Source: an uncultured Peptostreptococcaceae bacterium (GTDB taxonomy: Bacteria > Bacillota > Clostridia > Peptostreptococcales > Anaerovoracaceae). Taken from it: DNA of 50,903 bases. Both the position numbers and the translations under genes were made by a program. This document shows, in pieces, positions 32,519 to 42,359 of this stretch (position 1 is the first letter of the stretch; the number at the start of each line of letters is the position of its first letter). The stretch is taken from the NCBI GenBank assembly GCA_905235115.1, contig CAJOKT010000009.1, positions 1 to 50,903 on the forward strand. The letters are read 5' to 3'. The notes below the pieces were generated by a model. That model was given only the letters and a program-made list of their open reading frames with translations, made no database searches and was not told the DNA's origin.

Positions 32519-33838
32519 CTACATGGCCTTGTCGCTGAACTTGGCGTATCTGTCGATCCAGGTGAGTTCCACCTTCTTGGTCTCGCCGTGGCGGTTCTTG
32601 GCCACGTCCACCTCGCAGACCCCCGGCTTCTGAGTGGTATCCGGGTTATAATACTCATCCCTGTAAAGGAAGAGCACCAGATCCGCGTCCTGCTCGATAG
32701 CTCCGGATTCCCTCAGGTCCGCCAGGTTCGGATGGTGGTCCTGACGCTGCTCCGGTCCTCTTGAAAGCTGGGAAATAGCCACCACCGGGCAGTCCATCTC
32801 TCTTGCCAGAAGCTTCAGGTTTCTGGAGATGGCTGAGATCTCCGCCTGCCTGTTGTCCGCCTTTTCCGGGGACTTCATCAGCTGAAGATAGTCCACCAGG
32901 ACCATGTCAAGGCCATGCTCCGCCTTGAGCCTGCGGCACTTGTTCCTGATCTCAGCAAAAGATACCTCCGGGGTATCGTCTATGAATATCCTGGCCTTGT
33001 TCAGCTCGTCAAGAGCTATGTTGATCCTCTTCCAGTCATCGCTTTCCAGCTTGCCTCTCTGGAGCTTCTTAAGGTCCACCCTGGCCTCCGAGGACAGAAG
33101 TCTCTGTCCCAGCTGCTCCTTGGACATCTCGAGGCTGAAGATCAATACGGTGGATCCGTTTTTTACCGCCGTCTGCTCCGCCACATTGAGGGCGAAGGCG
33201 GTCTTTCCCATGGCGGGGCGGGCCGCGATGACCACCAGGTTGGAGTTCTGGAAGCCGTTGACCACCTCGTCCAGCTCCTTGAAGCCGGTTGGCACTCCGG
33301 TGATCTTGCCTCCGTTCTTCACCGCTTCCTCTATGTCATGGATGTTGGTGATGAGCACGTTGGAAATATCCTCGTAGTCCTTCTTCTGGTTCTTCTGTGC
33401 GATGGCGAAAATGCTGCTCTCCGCGTATTCCATGATGTCCTGTGCATCCACCGAAGCCTGGTAGCTCTTGTCGGTGATGTCCTCGGTCACGTGGATCATC
33501 CTCCTTAAGGCCGCCTTGTCGGACACGATCCTGGCATAATCCATGGCATTCACCGTGGAGGGCACGTCAAGGGTGAGCTGAGCCACGTTAGCCCTGCCCC
33601 CTGCCATCTTCAGCGTTCCTCTCTGCTTCAGCCTGTCGGACACGGTGAGCACGTCCACCGCCTTGTTCTCGTTGTAGAGATCCACCACCGCGGCGTATAC
33701 TTCCCTGTTCTCGGGATAGTAAAAATCGTCTGCGGTCAGCTTCGTCACCACCTCGAAGAGCATGTCCTTGTTGAGCATCACCGCTCCAAGCACCGATCTT
33801 TCGGCCTCTTTACTTTGGGGAGGTATCCTCTCTGCCAT
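32519..33838 (-). CDS. dnaB: Replicative DNA helicase
   Basis: A 439-residue DnaB-type hexameric helicase (called DnaC in Bacillus). N-terminal PPQSKEAERSVLGAVMLNKD, linker region, Walker A ARPAMGKTAFALN near 205, Walker B MVLVDYLQLM near 315, the motif QLSRGPEQRQDHHPNLADLR and the arginine-finger region DADLVLFLYRDEYY. All motifs are intact. I use ATG 33838 because AAGGAGATAAA precedes it; a longer frame begins upstream at 33877. It acts at forks loaded through DnaA and DnaD-type proteins, all encoded in this window. Confidence 0.97.
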   Translation of the reverse strand: MAERIPPQSKEAERSVLGAVMLNKDMLFEVVTKLTADDFYYPENREVYAAVVDLYNENKAVDVLTVSDRLKQRGTLKMAGGRANVAQLTLDVPSTVNAMDYARIVSDKAALRRMIHVTEDITDKSYQASVDAQDIMEYAESSIFAIAQKNQKKDYEDISNVLITNIHDIEEAVKNGGKITGVPTGFKELDEVVNGFQNSNLVVIAARPAMGKTAFALNVAEQTAVKNGSTVLIFSLEMSKEQLGQRLLSSEARVDLKKLQRGKLESDDWKRINIALDELNKARIFIDDTPEVSFAEIRNKCRRLKAEHGLDMVLVDYLQLMKSPEKADNRQAEISAISRNLKLLAREMDCPVVAISQLSRGPEQRQDHHPNLADLRESGAIEQDADLVLFLYRDEYYNPDTTQKPGVCEVDVAKNRHGETKKVELTWIDRYAKFSDKAM

Positions 33839-33878
33839 TTTATCTCCTTGCTGCGCCGGATGTTTTGCGCAAAACACC

Positions 33879-34322
33879 CTACTCGGGTATCACATTTACC
33901 TTGACTTTACCGGTTATTTCGTTGAAAAGCTTGATCTCGACCGTGGTCACGCCCAGTTCCTTAATGGGCGCATCAAGCCTGATCTTCTTCTTGTCGATCT
34001 CAAAGCCCTGAGCGTTCAGCGCTTCCGCGATGTCCTTGGATGTCACGGAGCCGAAGACCTTGCCGCCTTCGCCCGCCTTTGCCTTTATCTCGATCTGGGT
34101 AGCGGCCAGTATCTCTGCCTGCTTCTCAGCGGACTCCCTGTCCTCAGCCATCTTCTTGGCGATGCGCTCCTGAGTCTTCTTGAGACGGGCCATGTTCTGG
34201 GGTGTGGCCTCCTGGGCCAGTCCCTTGGGAATGAGCATGTTGCGGGCGTATCCGTCGGATACGTTCACCACTTCTCCGGCCTTGCCGGACCCTCTCACTG
34301 TTTCAAGAAGTATTACTTTCAT
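33879..34322 (-). CDS. rplI: 50S ribosomal protein bL9
   Basis: A 147-residue bL9 of usual length. The N-terminal RNA-binding domain begins [19 protein letters not shown] and has the conserved [14 protein letters not shown]; a long helix ([20 protein letters not shown]) leads to the C-terminal domain with [16 protein letters not shown]. The start codon overlaps the gdpP stop in an ATGA junction, so translation is coupled. The long upstream extension of the frame lies inside gdpP and is not coding. Confidence 0.97.
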   Translation of the reverse strand: MKVILLETVRGSGKAGEVVNVSDGYARNMLIPKGLAQEATPQNMARLKKTQERIAKKMAEDRESAEKQAEILAATQIEIKAKAGEGGKVFGSVTSKDIAEALNAQGFEIDKKKIRLDAPIKELGVTTVEIKLFNEITGKVKVNVIPE

Positions 34323-36079
34323 TTTATCGTCTCCTCTGTAAGTGTTCTTATCATTCCGATCACTTCTTCCACAGGCTTGTTCACCTGGGCTGCGGCGTTG
34401 GTCAGATGACCGCCTCCGCTCAGTTTCTCCATGATCACCTGGACGTTTACCTCGCCGAGAGATCTGGCGCTTACCACCGTCCTGTGCCCGCTGTCCGTTC
34501 CGCAGGCAAAAGACGCGCGGACCCCCCTGAGCGAAAGGAGCCTGTCCGCGGTCTGGGCGCAAAGAAGCTGTGCGTCTCCGCGTTCTCCCGGAAGGGATGC
34601 GATGGCCACCCCGGAATCTCCGATCTCAGCTCCCAGAAGGGCCTGGGACTTTATCTTCACGTTCTCCCAGTCCTCCTGTAAGAATCTCTTTACCTCTGTG
34701 GGGTCTGCACCCTGTCTTCTGAGCCATGTGGCCGCCTCGAAGGTGCGGACTCCCGCCCTCACCGAGAAAAAACTGCTGTCCACCATGATGCCTGCCATGA
34801 GGGCCTCTGCCTCCAGCTTTTCTACTTGCTTCTTCTTCTGCAGGGTGAACTGCAGGATCTCCGTCACCATCTCGCAGGCTGATGAAGCATAGGATTCCAT
34901 GTAGATCAATATGGGATCCTCGATCCCTCTGTCCGCCTTCCGGTGGTGGTCTATGACCACTACCTTCCTGGATATCCCAAGAAGCTCCGGGCACTGGACC
35001 ATGTCCTTCTTATGTGTGTCAACCACGATCACAAGGCTGTCGCTCTCGCAGAGGCCTATGGCCCTGTCGCAGTTGATCATTACGTATTTCTCAGACTCTT
35101 TTGCCTGATCGTACACCGTCTCCAGGGACTCATTGGGATTCTCGATGACGATGTAGGGCTTCTTGCCGTTTACCATGCATAGCCTGGCTATGCCCAGAGT
35201 GGATCCGAAGCTGTCCATGTCAGAGTGGACGTGACCCATGATGAAAATCCTGGGCGCCTGGAGGATGAGCTGGGCCAAAGCGTGGCCCACGATGCGGGAC
35301 TTGCCTTTGTTGCTCTTTTCCACGGTCTGGAGCTTGCCCCCGAAGTAGGACATTTTGTTGGCTCTGTTGATCACTGCCTGGTCTCCTCCCCGGCCCAGAG
35401 CCAGCTGAATGGCGGCATCCGCGTAGCCTTCGGTCTCCTCCAGGTCTTCTCCGCCCAAGCCGACCCCTATGGAAAGGCTGGCCGGGAAGTCCGCGTTAGT
35501 CTCAAGTTTTCTGACCTCGTCCAGGATCTCGAACTTCCTGAAGCGTTCAGACTCCACGTACTTCTGTGTGACCCAGATGTTGTACCGGTTGTTATTGACG
35601 CGGCTTACGGAAGCCTTCATGTCCTCGCTCCAGCTTCTTACGATGCTGTCGATCCTGGCGCTTAAGTTGGAGCCGCCGGCATCTCTCACCGCCTCGATGA
35701 GCTCATCGTAGTTGTCGATCTGAACCTTGACCATGCATGGGCGCTCGGCAATGTACTTGGCCCTCAGTTCCTCAAGAGAAGTTACATCCCTGAAGAGAAG
35801 GGTCCACTCCTCCTTGTCGGGATCCATCTTATAGGAATAGATCCTGAAGGATTTGTTGTTTCTCTCGAGAGACACATACCTTCCCGTGGTGGCGTTCTCC
35901 CTGAATTCCGCCCCCCTGTAACCGGTGATGGCGAAAACATCGGTACCCAGTATGCCTTCGTATATGAATACCTCCCCTATGTGGATGTTGGCGCTGGTGA
36001 CCTTACCCTGATCGTCAATTGTAAGCTCCGGCAGCGGGAATCCTGAAGGTATTTCGATTTTTTCTTCGATCTGATCCAT
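34319..36079 (-). CDS. gdpP: GdpP-type c-di-AMP phosphodiesterase, apparently without membrane anchor
   Basis: A 586-residue protein from ATG 36079. In order: a PAS-like domain (about 15-110), a degenerate GGDEF domain (GRGGDQAVI near 215-220), then DHH with [24 protein letters not shown] and VIDHHRKAD and the C-terminal DHHA1 with [10 protein letters not shown]. This enzyme hydrolyses cyclic di-AMP. The two N-terminal membrane helices of Bacillus GdpP (659 residues) are not seen; the frame stays open to 36214, but the extra 45 residues give at most one short hydrophobic stretch and overlap the promoter. AGGTGG precedes ATG 36079. Followed by rplI and dnaB as in Bacillus. Confidence 0.9.
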   Translation of the reverse strand: MDQIEEKIEIPSGFPLPELTIDDQGKVTSANIHIGEVFIYEGILGTDVFAITGYRGAEFRENATTGRYVSLERNNKSFRIYSYKMDPDKEEWTLLFRDVTSLEELRAKYIAERPCMVKVQIDNYDELIEAVRDAGGSNLSARIDSIVRSWSEDMKASVSRVNNNRYNIWVTQKYVESERFRKFEILDEVRKLETNADFPASLSIGVGLGGEDLEETEGYADAAIQLALGRGGDQAVINRANKMSYFGGKLQTVEKSNKGKSRIVGHALAQLILQAPRIFIMGHVHSDMDSFGSTLGIARLCMVNGKKPYIVIENPNESLETVYDQAKESEKYVMINCDRAIGLCESDSLVIVVDTHKKDMVQCPELLGISRKVVVIDHHRKADRGIEDPILIYMESYASSACEMVTEILQFTLQKKKQVEKLEAEALMAGIMVDSSFFSVRAGVRTFEAATWLRRQGADPTEVKRFLQEDWENVKIKSQALLGAEIGDSGVAIASLPGERGDAQLLCAQTADRLLSLRGVRASFACGTDSGHRTVVSARSLGEVNVQVIMEKLSGGGHLTNAAAQVNKPVEEVIGMIRTLTEETIK

Positions 36080-36149
36080 TTGAACCACCTGTTCTGTAAC
36101 TATGTTTCCTGTAAATGTAAGCATAGAAAGGTCACAAAAAATCAATATT

Positions 36150-36158
36150 ATTATATCA
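36150..36158 (-). promoter_or_regulatory. Extended -10 promoter of the gdpP-rplI-dnaB operon
   Basis: On the minus strand TGATATAAT is an extended -10 element about 70 bases upstream of ATG 36079. The -35 is weak. Its position inside the longer open frame argues for the shorter gdpP start. Bases 36165-36290 between this promoter and the parB terminator show nothing I can assign. Confidence 0.5.
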
Positions 36159-36292
36159 CCAAAGAACTTATAATGCATCCACAAGATATTGGGCCTTTGG
36201 GCACTATAAGCCATTCCGGTGCCCTACGGTCAAGCGGTCCCGCGCTTCTCATCCTTACTGTGGTATCCGGTCCCGTCAGTCTCCGCTGCAGC

Positions 36293-36318
36293 AAAAAACC
36301 GCCGTTAAACGGCGGTTT
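36293..36318 (-). terminator. Terminator after parB
   Basis: AAACCGCCG(T) and ACGGCGGTTT form a perfect stem around a TTAA loop, with TTTTTT following on the minus strand (36298-36293). It ends the long ribosomal/tRNA-modification/partition gene block. Confidence 0.92.
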
Positions 36319-36364
36319 GCTCCGGGGGCAGAGGCGCATAGCTCTCCACTCCGTTAAAAACATA

Positions 36365-37300
36365 TCAATTTTCCAGGCCTCTGAGAAGTTCTATCAGTCT
36401 CTCTCTCTCTTCGACAGAGAAATACTCGATCTCGATCCTGCCCTTGCGCTTCCCTGATCTGACCGTTACCTTGGTTCCCAGGATGTCCTTGAGTTCAGCC
36501 TCGACCCTGGCCAGATCGGGGTCCTTTGGCTCTCTGGCCGCAGGTTTCCTGCCTTTCTTGACCTGGCCCGCAAGTTTCTCGGTCTCTCTTACAGTGAGCC
36601 CGCCGTTCTTGGCCTGCTCCGCAAGGTCATGCCTGGCCTTGGGGTCCTTCATGTTGATGAGGGCTCTGGCATGACCCGGTGTAAGGGCGCCCGACGCTAC
36701 GTAGTCCCTGATGTATTCCGGCAGCTTAAGGAGTCTCAGAGAGTTGGCCACATATGGGCGGCTCTTTCCGATGCTCCTGGCTACCTGGTCCTGGGTCAGC
36801 CCGTACTCGGTGATCATCCTGTCAAGTCCCGCAGCCTCCTCCATGGGGTTCAGGTCTTCTCTCTGCATGTTCTCAACTATGGCAAAGAGCGCCTTTTGCT
36901 CCTCGGTGAGCTTGCGGGAGATGCAGGGCACCTCCTTGAGGCCGGCTTCCATGGCTGCCCTGAAACGGCGCTCTCCCGAGATGATCTCATAGGTCTTCCC
37001 TGACCTGGAGACGATCAGCGGCTGGATGATGCCGTTCTCTCTGATCGAATCCGCCAGTTCGGAGATCTTCTCTTTGTCGAAGGTCTTCCTGGGCTGATCC
37101 GGATTGGGTCTGATGTTATGTATGCTGATGTACAGCACCCCGTCCCCGGCCTCTGCCGCGGAGGAACTTTCTGCAGTCTTTCCGGTTTTGGCGGATCGGG
37201 TGGCCTTTTCCGGTGTCTCGTTTTCCTGTACAACGGGGACCTGGTCGGCAAAGAGTGCTTCAAGCCCTCTTCCCAGACCGCCTTTCTTCGCTTTAGCCAT
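36365..37300 (-). CDS. parB: Chromosome partition protein ParB (Spo0J)
   Basis: A 311-residue CTP-dependent DNA clamp that loads at parS. The basic start AKAKKGGLGRGLEALFADQV, box I IRPNPDQPRKTFD, box II GERRFRAAMEAGL with the CTP-binding region, the HTH with DQVARSIGKSRPYVANSLRL, and a C-terminal dimerisation domain are all in order. A low-complexity linker rich in Glu, Ala and Thr sits near 25-50. The ATG overlaps the parA stop (TAATG). Two perfect parS sites lie upstream of parA. Confidence 0.97.
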   Translation of the reverse strand: MAKAKKGGLGRGLEALFADQVPVVQENETPEKATRSAKTGKTAESSSAAEAGDGVLYISIHNIRPNPDQPRKTFDKEKISELADSIRENGIIQPLIVSRSGKTYEIISGERRFRAAMEAGLKEVPCISRKLTEEQKALFAIVENMQREDLNPMEEAAGLDRMITEYGLTQDQVARSIGKSRPYVANSLRLLKLPEYIRDYVASGALTPGHARALINMKDPKARHDLAEQAKNGGLTVRETEKLAGQVKKGRKPAAREPKDPDLARVEAELKDILGTKVTVRSGKRKGRIEIEYFSVEERERLIELLRGLEN

Positions 37301-38070
37301 TATTCGCCCTCCCGTTCAAGGAACTCCTCGGCAAAATCCATGTACGCTTCCGCGCCTCTTGATCTGGGATCATATTTGATGACGGGCTGTCCGTAGCTGG
37401 GAGCCTCCGCCAGAGTCACGTTTCTGGGTATGACCGTGGAATAGACCTTGTCCCTGAAATATTTCTTTACCTCCTGCACTACTGCAGCGCTCAGGTTGGT
37501 CCTTCCGTCGAACATGCTGAGAACGACGCCTTCTATCTCCAGCCTGGGGTTCAGGCTCTTCTTAACAAGCTCGATGGTGCTCACCAGCTGGCTGACGCCT
37601 TCCAGAGCATAGAACTCACACTGGATGGGGATCAGCACCGAATCAACGGCAGTAAGCGAGTTGATGGTGAGAAGTCCCAATGAGGGAGGACAGTCGATGA
37701 AGATAAAGTCATAGTCGCCCCTCACCATGTCCAGGCCCTTCTTAAGCGTCTTCTCGCGCTCCTCGATCTGGACCAGCTCAACCTCAGCCCCTGCCAGGTC
37801 CACGCTGGCGGGAATAAGGTCCAGATTCTCAACGGATGTGTGGATCACAGCCCTTCTCGGGTCATACGTTTTATCTATCAATATGTTGTAAACGGTGTCT
37901 GTAAGTTTCCTCTTAGAAACACCCAGTCCGCTGGTGGTGTTTCCCTGAGGATCTATGTCCAGCACCAGTACCTTCTTGCCTCTTATGGCAAGGCAGGCAG
38001 CCAGATTGATGTTGGTGGTCGTCTTGCCGACCCCGCCTTTCTGATTGAAGATCGCAATAGCTTTACCCAC
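37300..38070 (-). CDS. parA: Chromosome partition ATPase ParA (Soj)
   Basis: A 256-residue ParA/Soj ATPase. The deviant Walker A FNQKGGVGKTTTNIN is at residues 7-21, with the signature Lys that defines the MinD/ParA class; DIDPQGNTTSGLG and FIDCPPSLGLLTINSL are Walker A-prime and B. Start is GTG with AGGAGG 7 bases upstream. Soj also regulates DnaA in Bacillus. A TATAAT on the minus strand (complement of 38101-38106) may be its -10. Confidence 0.97.
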   Translation of the reverse strand: MGKAIAIFNQKGGVGKTTTNINLAACLAIRGKKVLVLDIDPQGNTTSGLGVSKRKLTDTVYNILIDKTYDPRRAVIHTSVENLDLIPASVDLAGAEVELVQIEEREKTLKKGLDMVRGDYDFIFIDCPPSLGLLTINSLTAVDSVLIPIQCEFYALEGVSQLVSTIELVKKSLNPRLEIEGVVLSMFDGRTNLSAAVVQEVKKYFRDKVYSTVIPRNVTLAEAPSYGQPVIKYDPRSRGAEAYMDFAEEFLEREGE

Positions 38071-38167
38071 AATACTCCTCCTATATAACTCAACACGGAC
38101 ATTATACTATATAATTAAAGTCAATGCCATAAGATAAACCGATTCCCGCATGTTTTTTTGATGTATA

Positions 38168-38183
38168 TGTTTCACGTGAAACA
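38168..38183. promoter_or_regulatory. parS site 1
   Basis: TGTTTCACGTGAAACA, a perfect 16-base match to the bacterial parS consensus, about 100 bases upstream of parA. ParB (Spo0J) nucleates here. Confidence 0.97.
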
Positions 38184-38203
38184 CGAAAAACAACAAAAAA
38201 AGA

Positions 38204-38219
38204 TGTTTCACGTGAAACA
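38204..38219. promoter_or_regulatory. parS site 2
   Basis: A second perfect TGTTTCACGTGAAACA, start-to-start 36 bases from the first, extended to a 20-base palindrome (38202-38221). It may also fold as a stem in RNA downstream of rsmG. Confidence 0.97.
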
Positions 38220-38259
38220 TCTTAACGTCAGGATATGCTTTTAGACCTTTTGAGGAGCA

Positions 38260-38937
38260 TTACAGCGGATCTTTTGCGGGAGTGCCGGCTTTTCTCGGGT
38301 ATTTCTCCGGGGTAGGGGCTGTCTTTCGGATAACTACGATGTAGTGGTCCATGTCCCTGTCCTCCAGGCCGGCTTCTATGACGTCTGCCACCCGGCCGCC
38401 CAGCAGTTTGAGCGCATTGGATGCAGCATCGATCTCTTCTTTGTATCCCGGACCTTTATATGACAGAAGGCTGCCTCCTGTCCTAATGAAGGGCAGGCAG
38501 TACTCCAGAAGCACGGGAAGGTTTGCCACAGCCCTCGACACGCAAAGGTCGAAGGTTTCCCTAAGACAGGGATCTCTTGAGAGGTCCTCTGCCCTGCCGT
38601 GGATGAAGGACACGTTGGCAAGACCGATCTTCTCAGCCTCAGTCTCTACCGCCCTGAGTTTCTTTCCCACGGAATCCACCAGGACAAACTTCTTCTCCGG
38701 AGAGAGAACCGCAAGGGGCACTCCCGGGAATCCCGCTCCGGTGCCCAGATCAAGGATCCTTCCGGCCTCTTTATATTCGGGAATTTCCGCGCAGGCCAAG
38801 GAGTCCAGCACGTGTTTGTCCCAGAATTCCCCGGGATCGCTCACTCTGGTGAGATTCAGCGATCTGTTGATCTTAAGGATCCCATCCCTGTACCTTTCCA
38901 GCTTCCCGGTCTGTTCATCTGTAAGCAAGATCTTCAT
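38260..38937 (-). CDS. rsmG: 16S rRNA (guanine-527-N7)-methyltransferase
   Basis: A 225-residue RsmG (GidB). The SAM-binding segment [18 protein letters not shown] is near residue 62, [20 protein letters not shown] near 30, [19 protein letters not shown] near 87 and [16 protein letters not shown] near 130. It methylates G527 of 16S rRNA. The start overlaps the mnmG stop (ATGA), the usual coupling. Confidence 0.97.
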   Translation of the reverse strand: MKILLTDEQTGKLERYRDGILKINRSLNLTRVSDPGEFWDKHVLDSLACAEIPEYKEAGRILDLGTGAGFPGVPLAVLSPEKKFVLVDSVGKKLRAVETEAEKIGLANVSFIHGRAEDLSRDPCLRETFDLCVSRAVANLPVLLEYCLPFIRTGGSLLSYKGPGYKEEIDAASNALKLLGGRVADVIEAGLEDRDMDHYIVVIRKTAPTPEKYPRKAGTPAKDPL

Positions 38938-40826
38938 CTCTTCAGGGACCTCTCTCTTCTTCTCTTTTCGAGGAAAACCATGAGCACGTTTATATCCGCA
39001 GGAGATACCCCGGATATCCTGGAAGCCTGACCCATGTTGACCGGTCTCACCCTGGAGAGCTTCTGCCTGGCCTCGATCCTGAGACCTTCAATGTTCTCAT
39101 AGTCCATATCTTCGGGAAGAGCACGGTTTTCCAGTTTCTTGAAGCGCTCTATCTGCTTGAGCTGCTTTGTGATGTATCCCTCGTACTTTATCTCTACCTC
39201 CAGCCCGGTCCGCTCATGGTAGGAGAGGACAGGTCTGTCAGGTCCATCCACTTCAGAAAGGTCGTCATAGGTTATCTGAGGCCTCTTCAGCATGTCGAAG
39301 AGAGATATCCGGCCTTCGGTCTCCGTTGTGCCGTGTGCCGTCAGGAATTCCGAAGCCTTCTCACGGTCCACCCAGGTGTTCATGAGACGCACCTTCTCAG
39401 CCTCTACGCTGCGCTTCTTTGCGAGAGTACGCTGGTATCGTTCTTCCGTGGCAAGACCGATCCTGTAAGACTTCTCTGTAAGTCTCTGGTCTGCGTTGTC
39501 CTGCCTGAGAAGCAGTCTGTACTCAGCACGGGATGTCATTATCCTGTAGGGCTCGTTGGTCCCCTTGGTCACCAGATCGTCTATGAGGACTCCGATGTAT
39601 GCTTCATCGCGTCCCAGTATAAAAGGATCACGTCCCTCTATGGAGAGGACCGCGTTGATGCCTGCCATAAGACCCTGGCACGCAGCCTCCTCGTATCCGG
39701 AGGAACCGTTGACCTGCCCTGCCATGAAAAGCCCGGGGATCTTCCTGTACTCCAGGTTGAGTTTAAGCTCCTGGGGATCAATGCAGTCGTACTCGATGGC
39801 ATAGGCCGGTCTTACTATCCTTATGTTTTCCAGTCCGGGGATGGTGGAGTAAAAAGCCTGCTGCACATCTTCAGGAAGTGAACTGGACATTCCCTGAATG
39901 TACATCTCATCGGTGTCCAGCCCTTCCGGCTCAACGAACAGCTGATGTCTCGCCTTGTCGGCGAAGCGGTTCACCTTATCCTCGATGGAGGGACAGTATC
40001 TGGGCCCGATGCCTTCGATCTGTCCTCCGAAGAGGGCGGATCTGGAAAAGTTCTGCCTTATGATGTCATGGGTCTTCTCGTTGGTATAGCTCAGCCAGCA
40101 TAGGCCCTTGTTCTCGCCGATCTGATCATCCATGAACGAGAAGGGTACAGGAGGTTCATCTCCCGACTGAGGGATCATCTTCCCGTAGTCCAGGCTCTGT
40201 CCCAGACATCTGGCGGGAGTTCCCGTCTTGAAACGTCTGAGATCTATCCCCAGTTTTCTCAAGTTATCCCCAAGCTCCTCTGATGAGGCGAGGCCGTTGG
40301 GACCACCGGAATATACTGCATCGCCAATGAATATTTTGCCCTTCAGGAAAGTGCCTGTGGCGAGGATCACGGCTTTTGCGCTGTACCAGGTGTGTGTCTT
40401 GGTGCGGACGCCACAGGCTCTGCCGTTTTCAACGATGATATCCGTGACTTCTCCCTGCCTGAGGTCCAGATTCTCCGTGTGCTCCAGGGTCTTTTTCATC
40501 TCCAGATGATAAAGGTTCTTGTCTGCCTGAGCCCTGAGAGAATGGACCGCGGGACCTTTTGCGGTGTTCAGCATCCTCACCTGTATGAAGCTTTTGTCTA
40601 TGTTCACCCCCATCTCGCCGCCCAGGGCATCGATCTCGCGGACCAGATGTCCCTTGCCGGTGCCGCCGATGGACGGGTTACAAGGCATCATGGCTATGGC
40701 CTCCAGGTTCATGCTGAACATGAGGGTCCTGTGGCCCATGCGGGCAGAGGCCAGCGCCGCTTCACAGCCTGCGTGACCTGAGCCGATGACTATGATGTCA
40801 TATTCTCCCATGAAAATGTTTTCCAT
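38934..40826 (-). CDS. mnmG: tRNA uridine-5-carboxymethylaminomethyl modification enzyme MnmG
   Basis: A 630-residue FAD-dependent enzyme that with MnmE modifies U34 in tRNAs. FAD motif [18 protein letters not shown] at 10-27, [20 protein letters not shown] near 55, ATGTFLKG near 155, [11 protein letters not shown]-like region near 215 ([13 protein letters not shown]), and the helical C-terminal MnmE-binding part. I use ATG 40826 since TAGGA is directly upstream, overlapping the mnmE stop region; ATG 40811 is a weaker alternative. Confidence 0.97.
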   Translation of the reverse strand: MENIFMGEYDIIVIGSGHAGCEAALASARMGHRTLMFSMNLEAIAMMPCNPSIGGTGKGHLVREIDALGGEMGVNIDKSFIQVRMLNTAKGPAVHSLRAQADKNLYHLEMKKTLEHTENLDLRQGEVTDIIVENGRACGVRTKTHTWYSAKAVILATGTFLKGKIFIGDAVYSGGPNGLASSEELGDNLRKLGIDLRRFKTGTPARCLGQSLDYGKMIPQSGDEPPVPFSFMDDQIGENKGLCWLSYTNEKTHDIIRQNFSRSALFGGQIEGIGPRYCPSIEDKVNRFADKARHQLFVEPEGLDTDEMYIQGMSSSLPEDVQQAFYSTIPGLENIRIVRPAYAIEYDCIDPQELKLNLEYRKIPGLFMAGQVNGSSGYEEAACQGLMAGINAVLSIEGRDPFILGRDEAYIGVLIDDLVTKGTNEPYRIMTSRAEYRLLLRQDNADQRLTEKSYRIGLATEERYQRTLAKKRSVEAEKVRLMNTWVDREKASEFLTAHGTTETEGRISLFDMLKRPQITYDDLSEVDGPDRPVLSYHERTGLEVEIKYEGYITKQLKQIERFKKLENRALPEDMDYENIEGLRIEARQKLSRVRPVNMGQASRISGVSPADINVLMVFLEKRRRERSLKR

Positions 40827-40831
40827 ATTTC

Positions 40832-42301
40832 CTACTTGCCAAGGCAAAAGCGCCTGAATACTTCGTCTATTATGTCACCCTCGGTCTCCTCGCCTATGAT
40901 GGTTCCGAGAGAGACGTAGGCAGTATTCACGTCTATTTCTATGAGTTCCAGTGGCTGACGGCTTTCGGTGAGGGCCACCGCATCCGTAACCGAATCCTTT
41001 GCGTCTCTGAGAAGCTTCTCGTGTCTCACGTTGGTGACGATGTCTGCAGACTGGGATTCTCCCCTGTCTGTGTATACAATATTCTTTATGCAATCCCTGA
41101 GTTCGGCCAGTCCACGGTCCTCCCTGGCAGAGCCTTCCACGAATACCGCATCTGGCAGCAGTTCTTTCAGCCCTGCAATATTCTCCTGGGTGATACCCTG
41201 CATTTCGCCGCGTCTTACAGCTTCAGCCATATCTTCCTTGTTCAGGAAGACTATGACCTTTCTTCCCCGGAGCTTCTCCGCGATATCCAGATCCTCCTCG
41301 TCCAGGGGTCTTGAGAGATCCAGGGTGAATATAACAAGATCCGCATGGTTGAAGGCGTCCTTGCTTCTTTCCACTCCGATCTTTTCGATCACATTGTCCG
41401 TGTCTCTGATGCCGGCGGTATCTGTAAGGATCACCGGGAGGCCGTCTATGGACAGTGTCTCCTCTATGGTGTCCCTGGTGGTTCCGGCTATTTCTGTGAC
41501 TATGGCCCGCTCCTCACGGAGGAGGGCGTTAAGAAGTGAAGACTTGCCCACGTTGGGCTTTCCGATTATGGAAACTTTGAGGCCTTCTCTTAATATCTTG
41601 CCTGTGCCGCAGGTGGCAAGGTATCTGTCGATCTTCCCGGCTGCCGCCCTGAGTCCTGTTTCCAGCTTCTCGTAGGTCAGCTCCTCTATATCTTCATCCG
41701 GATAGTCGATGTTCACCGCCATGTCCACAAGAATGTCTGTGAGATCTGCTCTTATGGCCCTTATCCCTCTGGAAAAGCTTCCTTCCAGCTGGTCCAGGGC
41801 CACCTCGTAGGTCTTGTCCGTCCTGGCTTTTATCAGGTCCATCACCGCCTCGGCCTGGCTCAGATCCAGCCTGCCGTTAAGGAATGCCCTCTTGGTGAAT
41901 TCTCCCGGTTCGGCAAGTCTCGCTCCCTTTGAGATCACCAGGGACAGGATCTTCCTTAATGACACGGAGGAGCTGTGGCACTGGATCTCGGCTACGTCTT
42001 CTCCGGTATAGCTCTTTGGCTCCGGAAAGTAGCATACCATGGCTTCGTCGATCAGTGCGGGGAGGGGATGTTTTGCGGGATCGGTGCCTCCACAGCCATT
42101 ATCCGCCTTGTGTGCTTCTGTTAAATTGTCCGTGATCCGCCCGAAATACATGTGCCTTGGGAGGAGCTCCCGGATAGCTTTCCCGCCTGCAGGGCAGAAT
42201 ATCTCCTTTATTATGTCTGAAGCTCCGGGACCCGAGATACGGATCACGCCGATGCCTCCCTCGCCCTGGGGAGTGGAGATCGCTGCAATGGTGTCTTCCA
42301 T
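40832..42301 (-). CDS. mnmE: tRNA modification GTPase MnmE (TrmE)
   Basis: A 489-residue GTPase. The N-terminal tetrahydrofolate-binding domain starts [20 protein letters not shown]; the G domain has G1 [14 protein letters not shown] near 230, G2 TTRDTIEE, G3 DTAGIRDT and G4 NKED; the C-terminus FCLGK is the conserved C-x-G-K end carrying the functional Cys. The ATG is preceded by AAGGTGG. A terminator-like hairpin lies between jag and mnmE, so expression may be attenuated or partly independent. Confidence 0.97.
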   Translation of the reverse strand: MEDTIAAISTPQGEGGIGVIRISGPGASDIIKEIFCPAGGKAIRELLPRHMYFGRITDNLTEAHKADNGCGGTDPAKHPLPALIDEAMVCYFPEPKSYTGEDVAEIQCHSSSVSLRKILSLVISKGARLAEPGEFTKRAFLNGRLDLSQAEAVMDLIKARTDKTYEVALDQLEGSFSRGIRAIRADLTDILVDMAVNIDYPDEDIEELTYEKLETGLRAAAGKIDRYLATCGTGKILREGLKVSIIGKPNVGKSSLLNALLREERAIVTEIAGTTRDTIEETLSIDGLPVILTDTAGIRDTDNVIEKIGVERSKDAFNHADLVIFTLDLSRPLDEEDLDIAEKLRGRKVIVFLNKEDMAEAVRRGEMQGITQENIAGLKELLPDAVFVEGSAREDRGLAELRDCIKNIVYTDRGESQSADIVTNVRHEKLLRDAKDSVTDAVALTESRQPLELIEIDVNTAYVSLGTIIGEETEGDIIDEVFRRFCLGK

Positions 42302-42314
42302 CTGATCCACCTTC

Positions 42315-42350
42315 AAAAAACCTCGCAGGGGGTCTGTCCCAACCGCGAGG
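42315..42350 (-). terminator. Terminator or attenuator between jag and mnmE
   Basis: On the minus strand GCCTCGC (42351-42345) pairs with GCGAGG (42326-42321) around an 18-base loop with possible inner GGGA/TCCC pairs, followed by TTTTTTG. It sits directly before the mnmE ribosome binding site, so it may be an attenuator. Confidence 0.7.
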
Positions 42351-42359
42351 CTCACTTCG

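Noticed and set aside
36151-36363. A 70-residue minus-strand open frame between parB and gdpP
   Set aside because: It runs through the parB terminator stem and the gdpP promoter and has no good ribosome binding site or known motif.
38202-38221. The 20-base palindrome as terminator of rsmG
   Set aside because: The sequence is primarily a perfect parS; there is no T-run on the minus strand directly after the stem, so termination is not supported.
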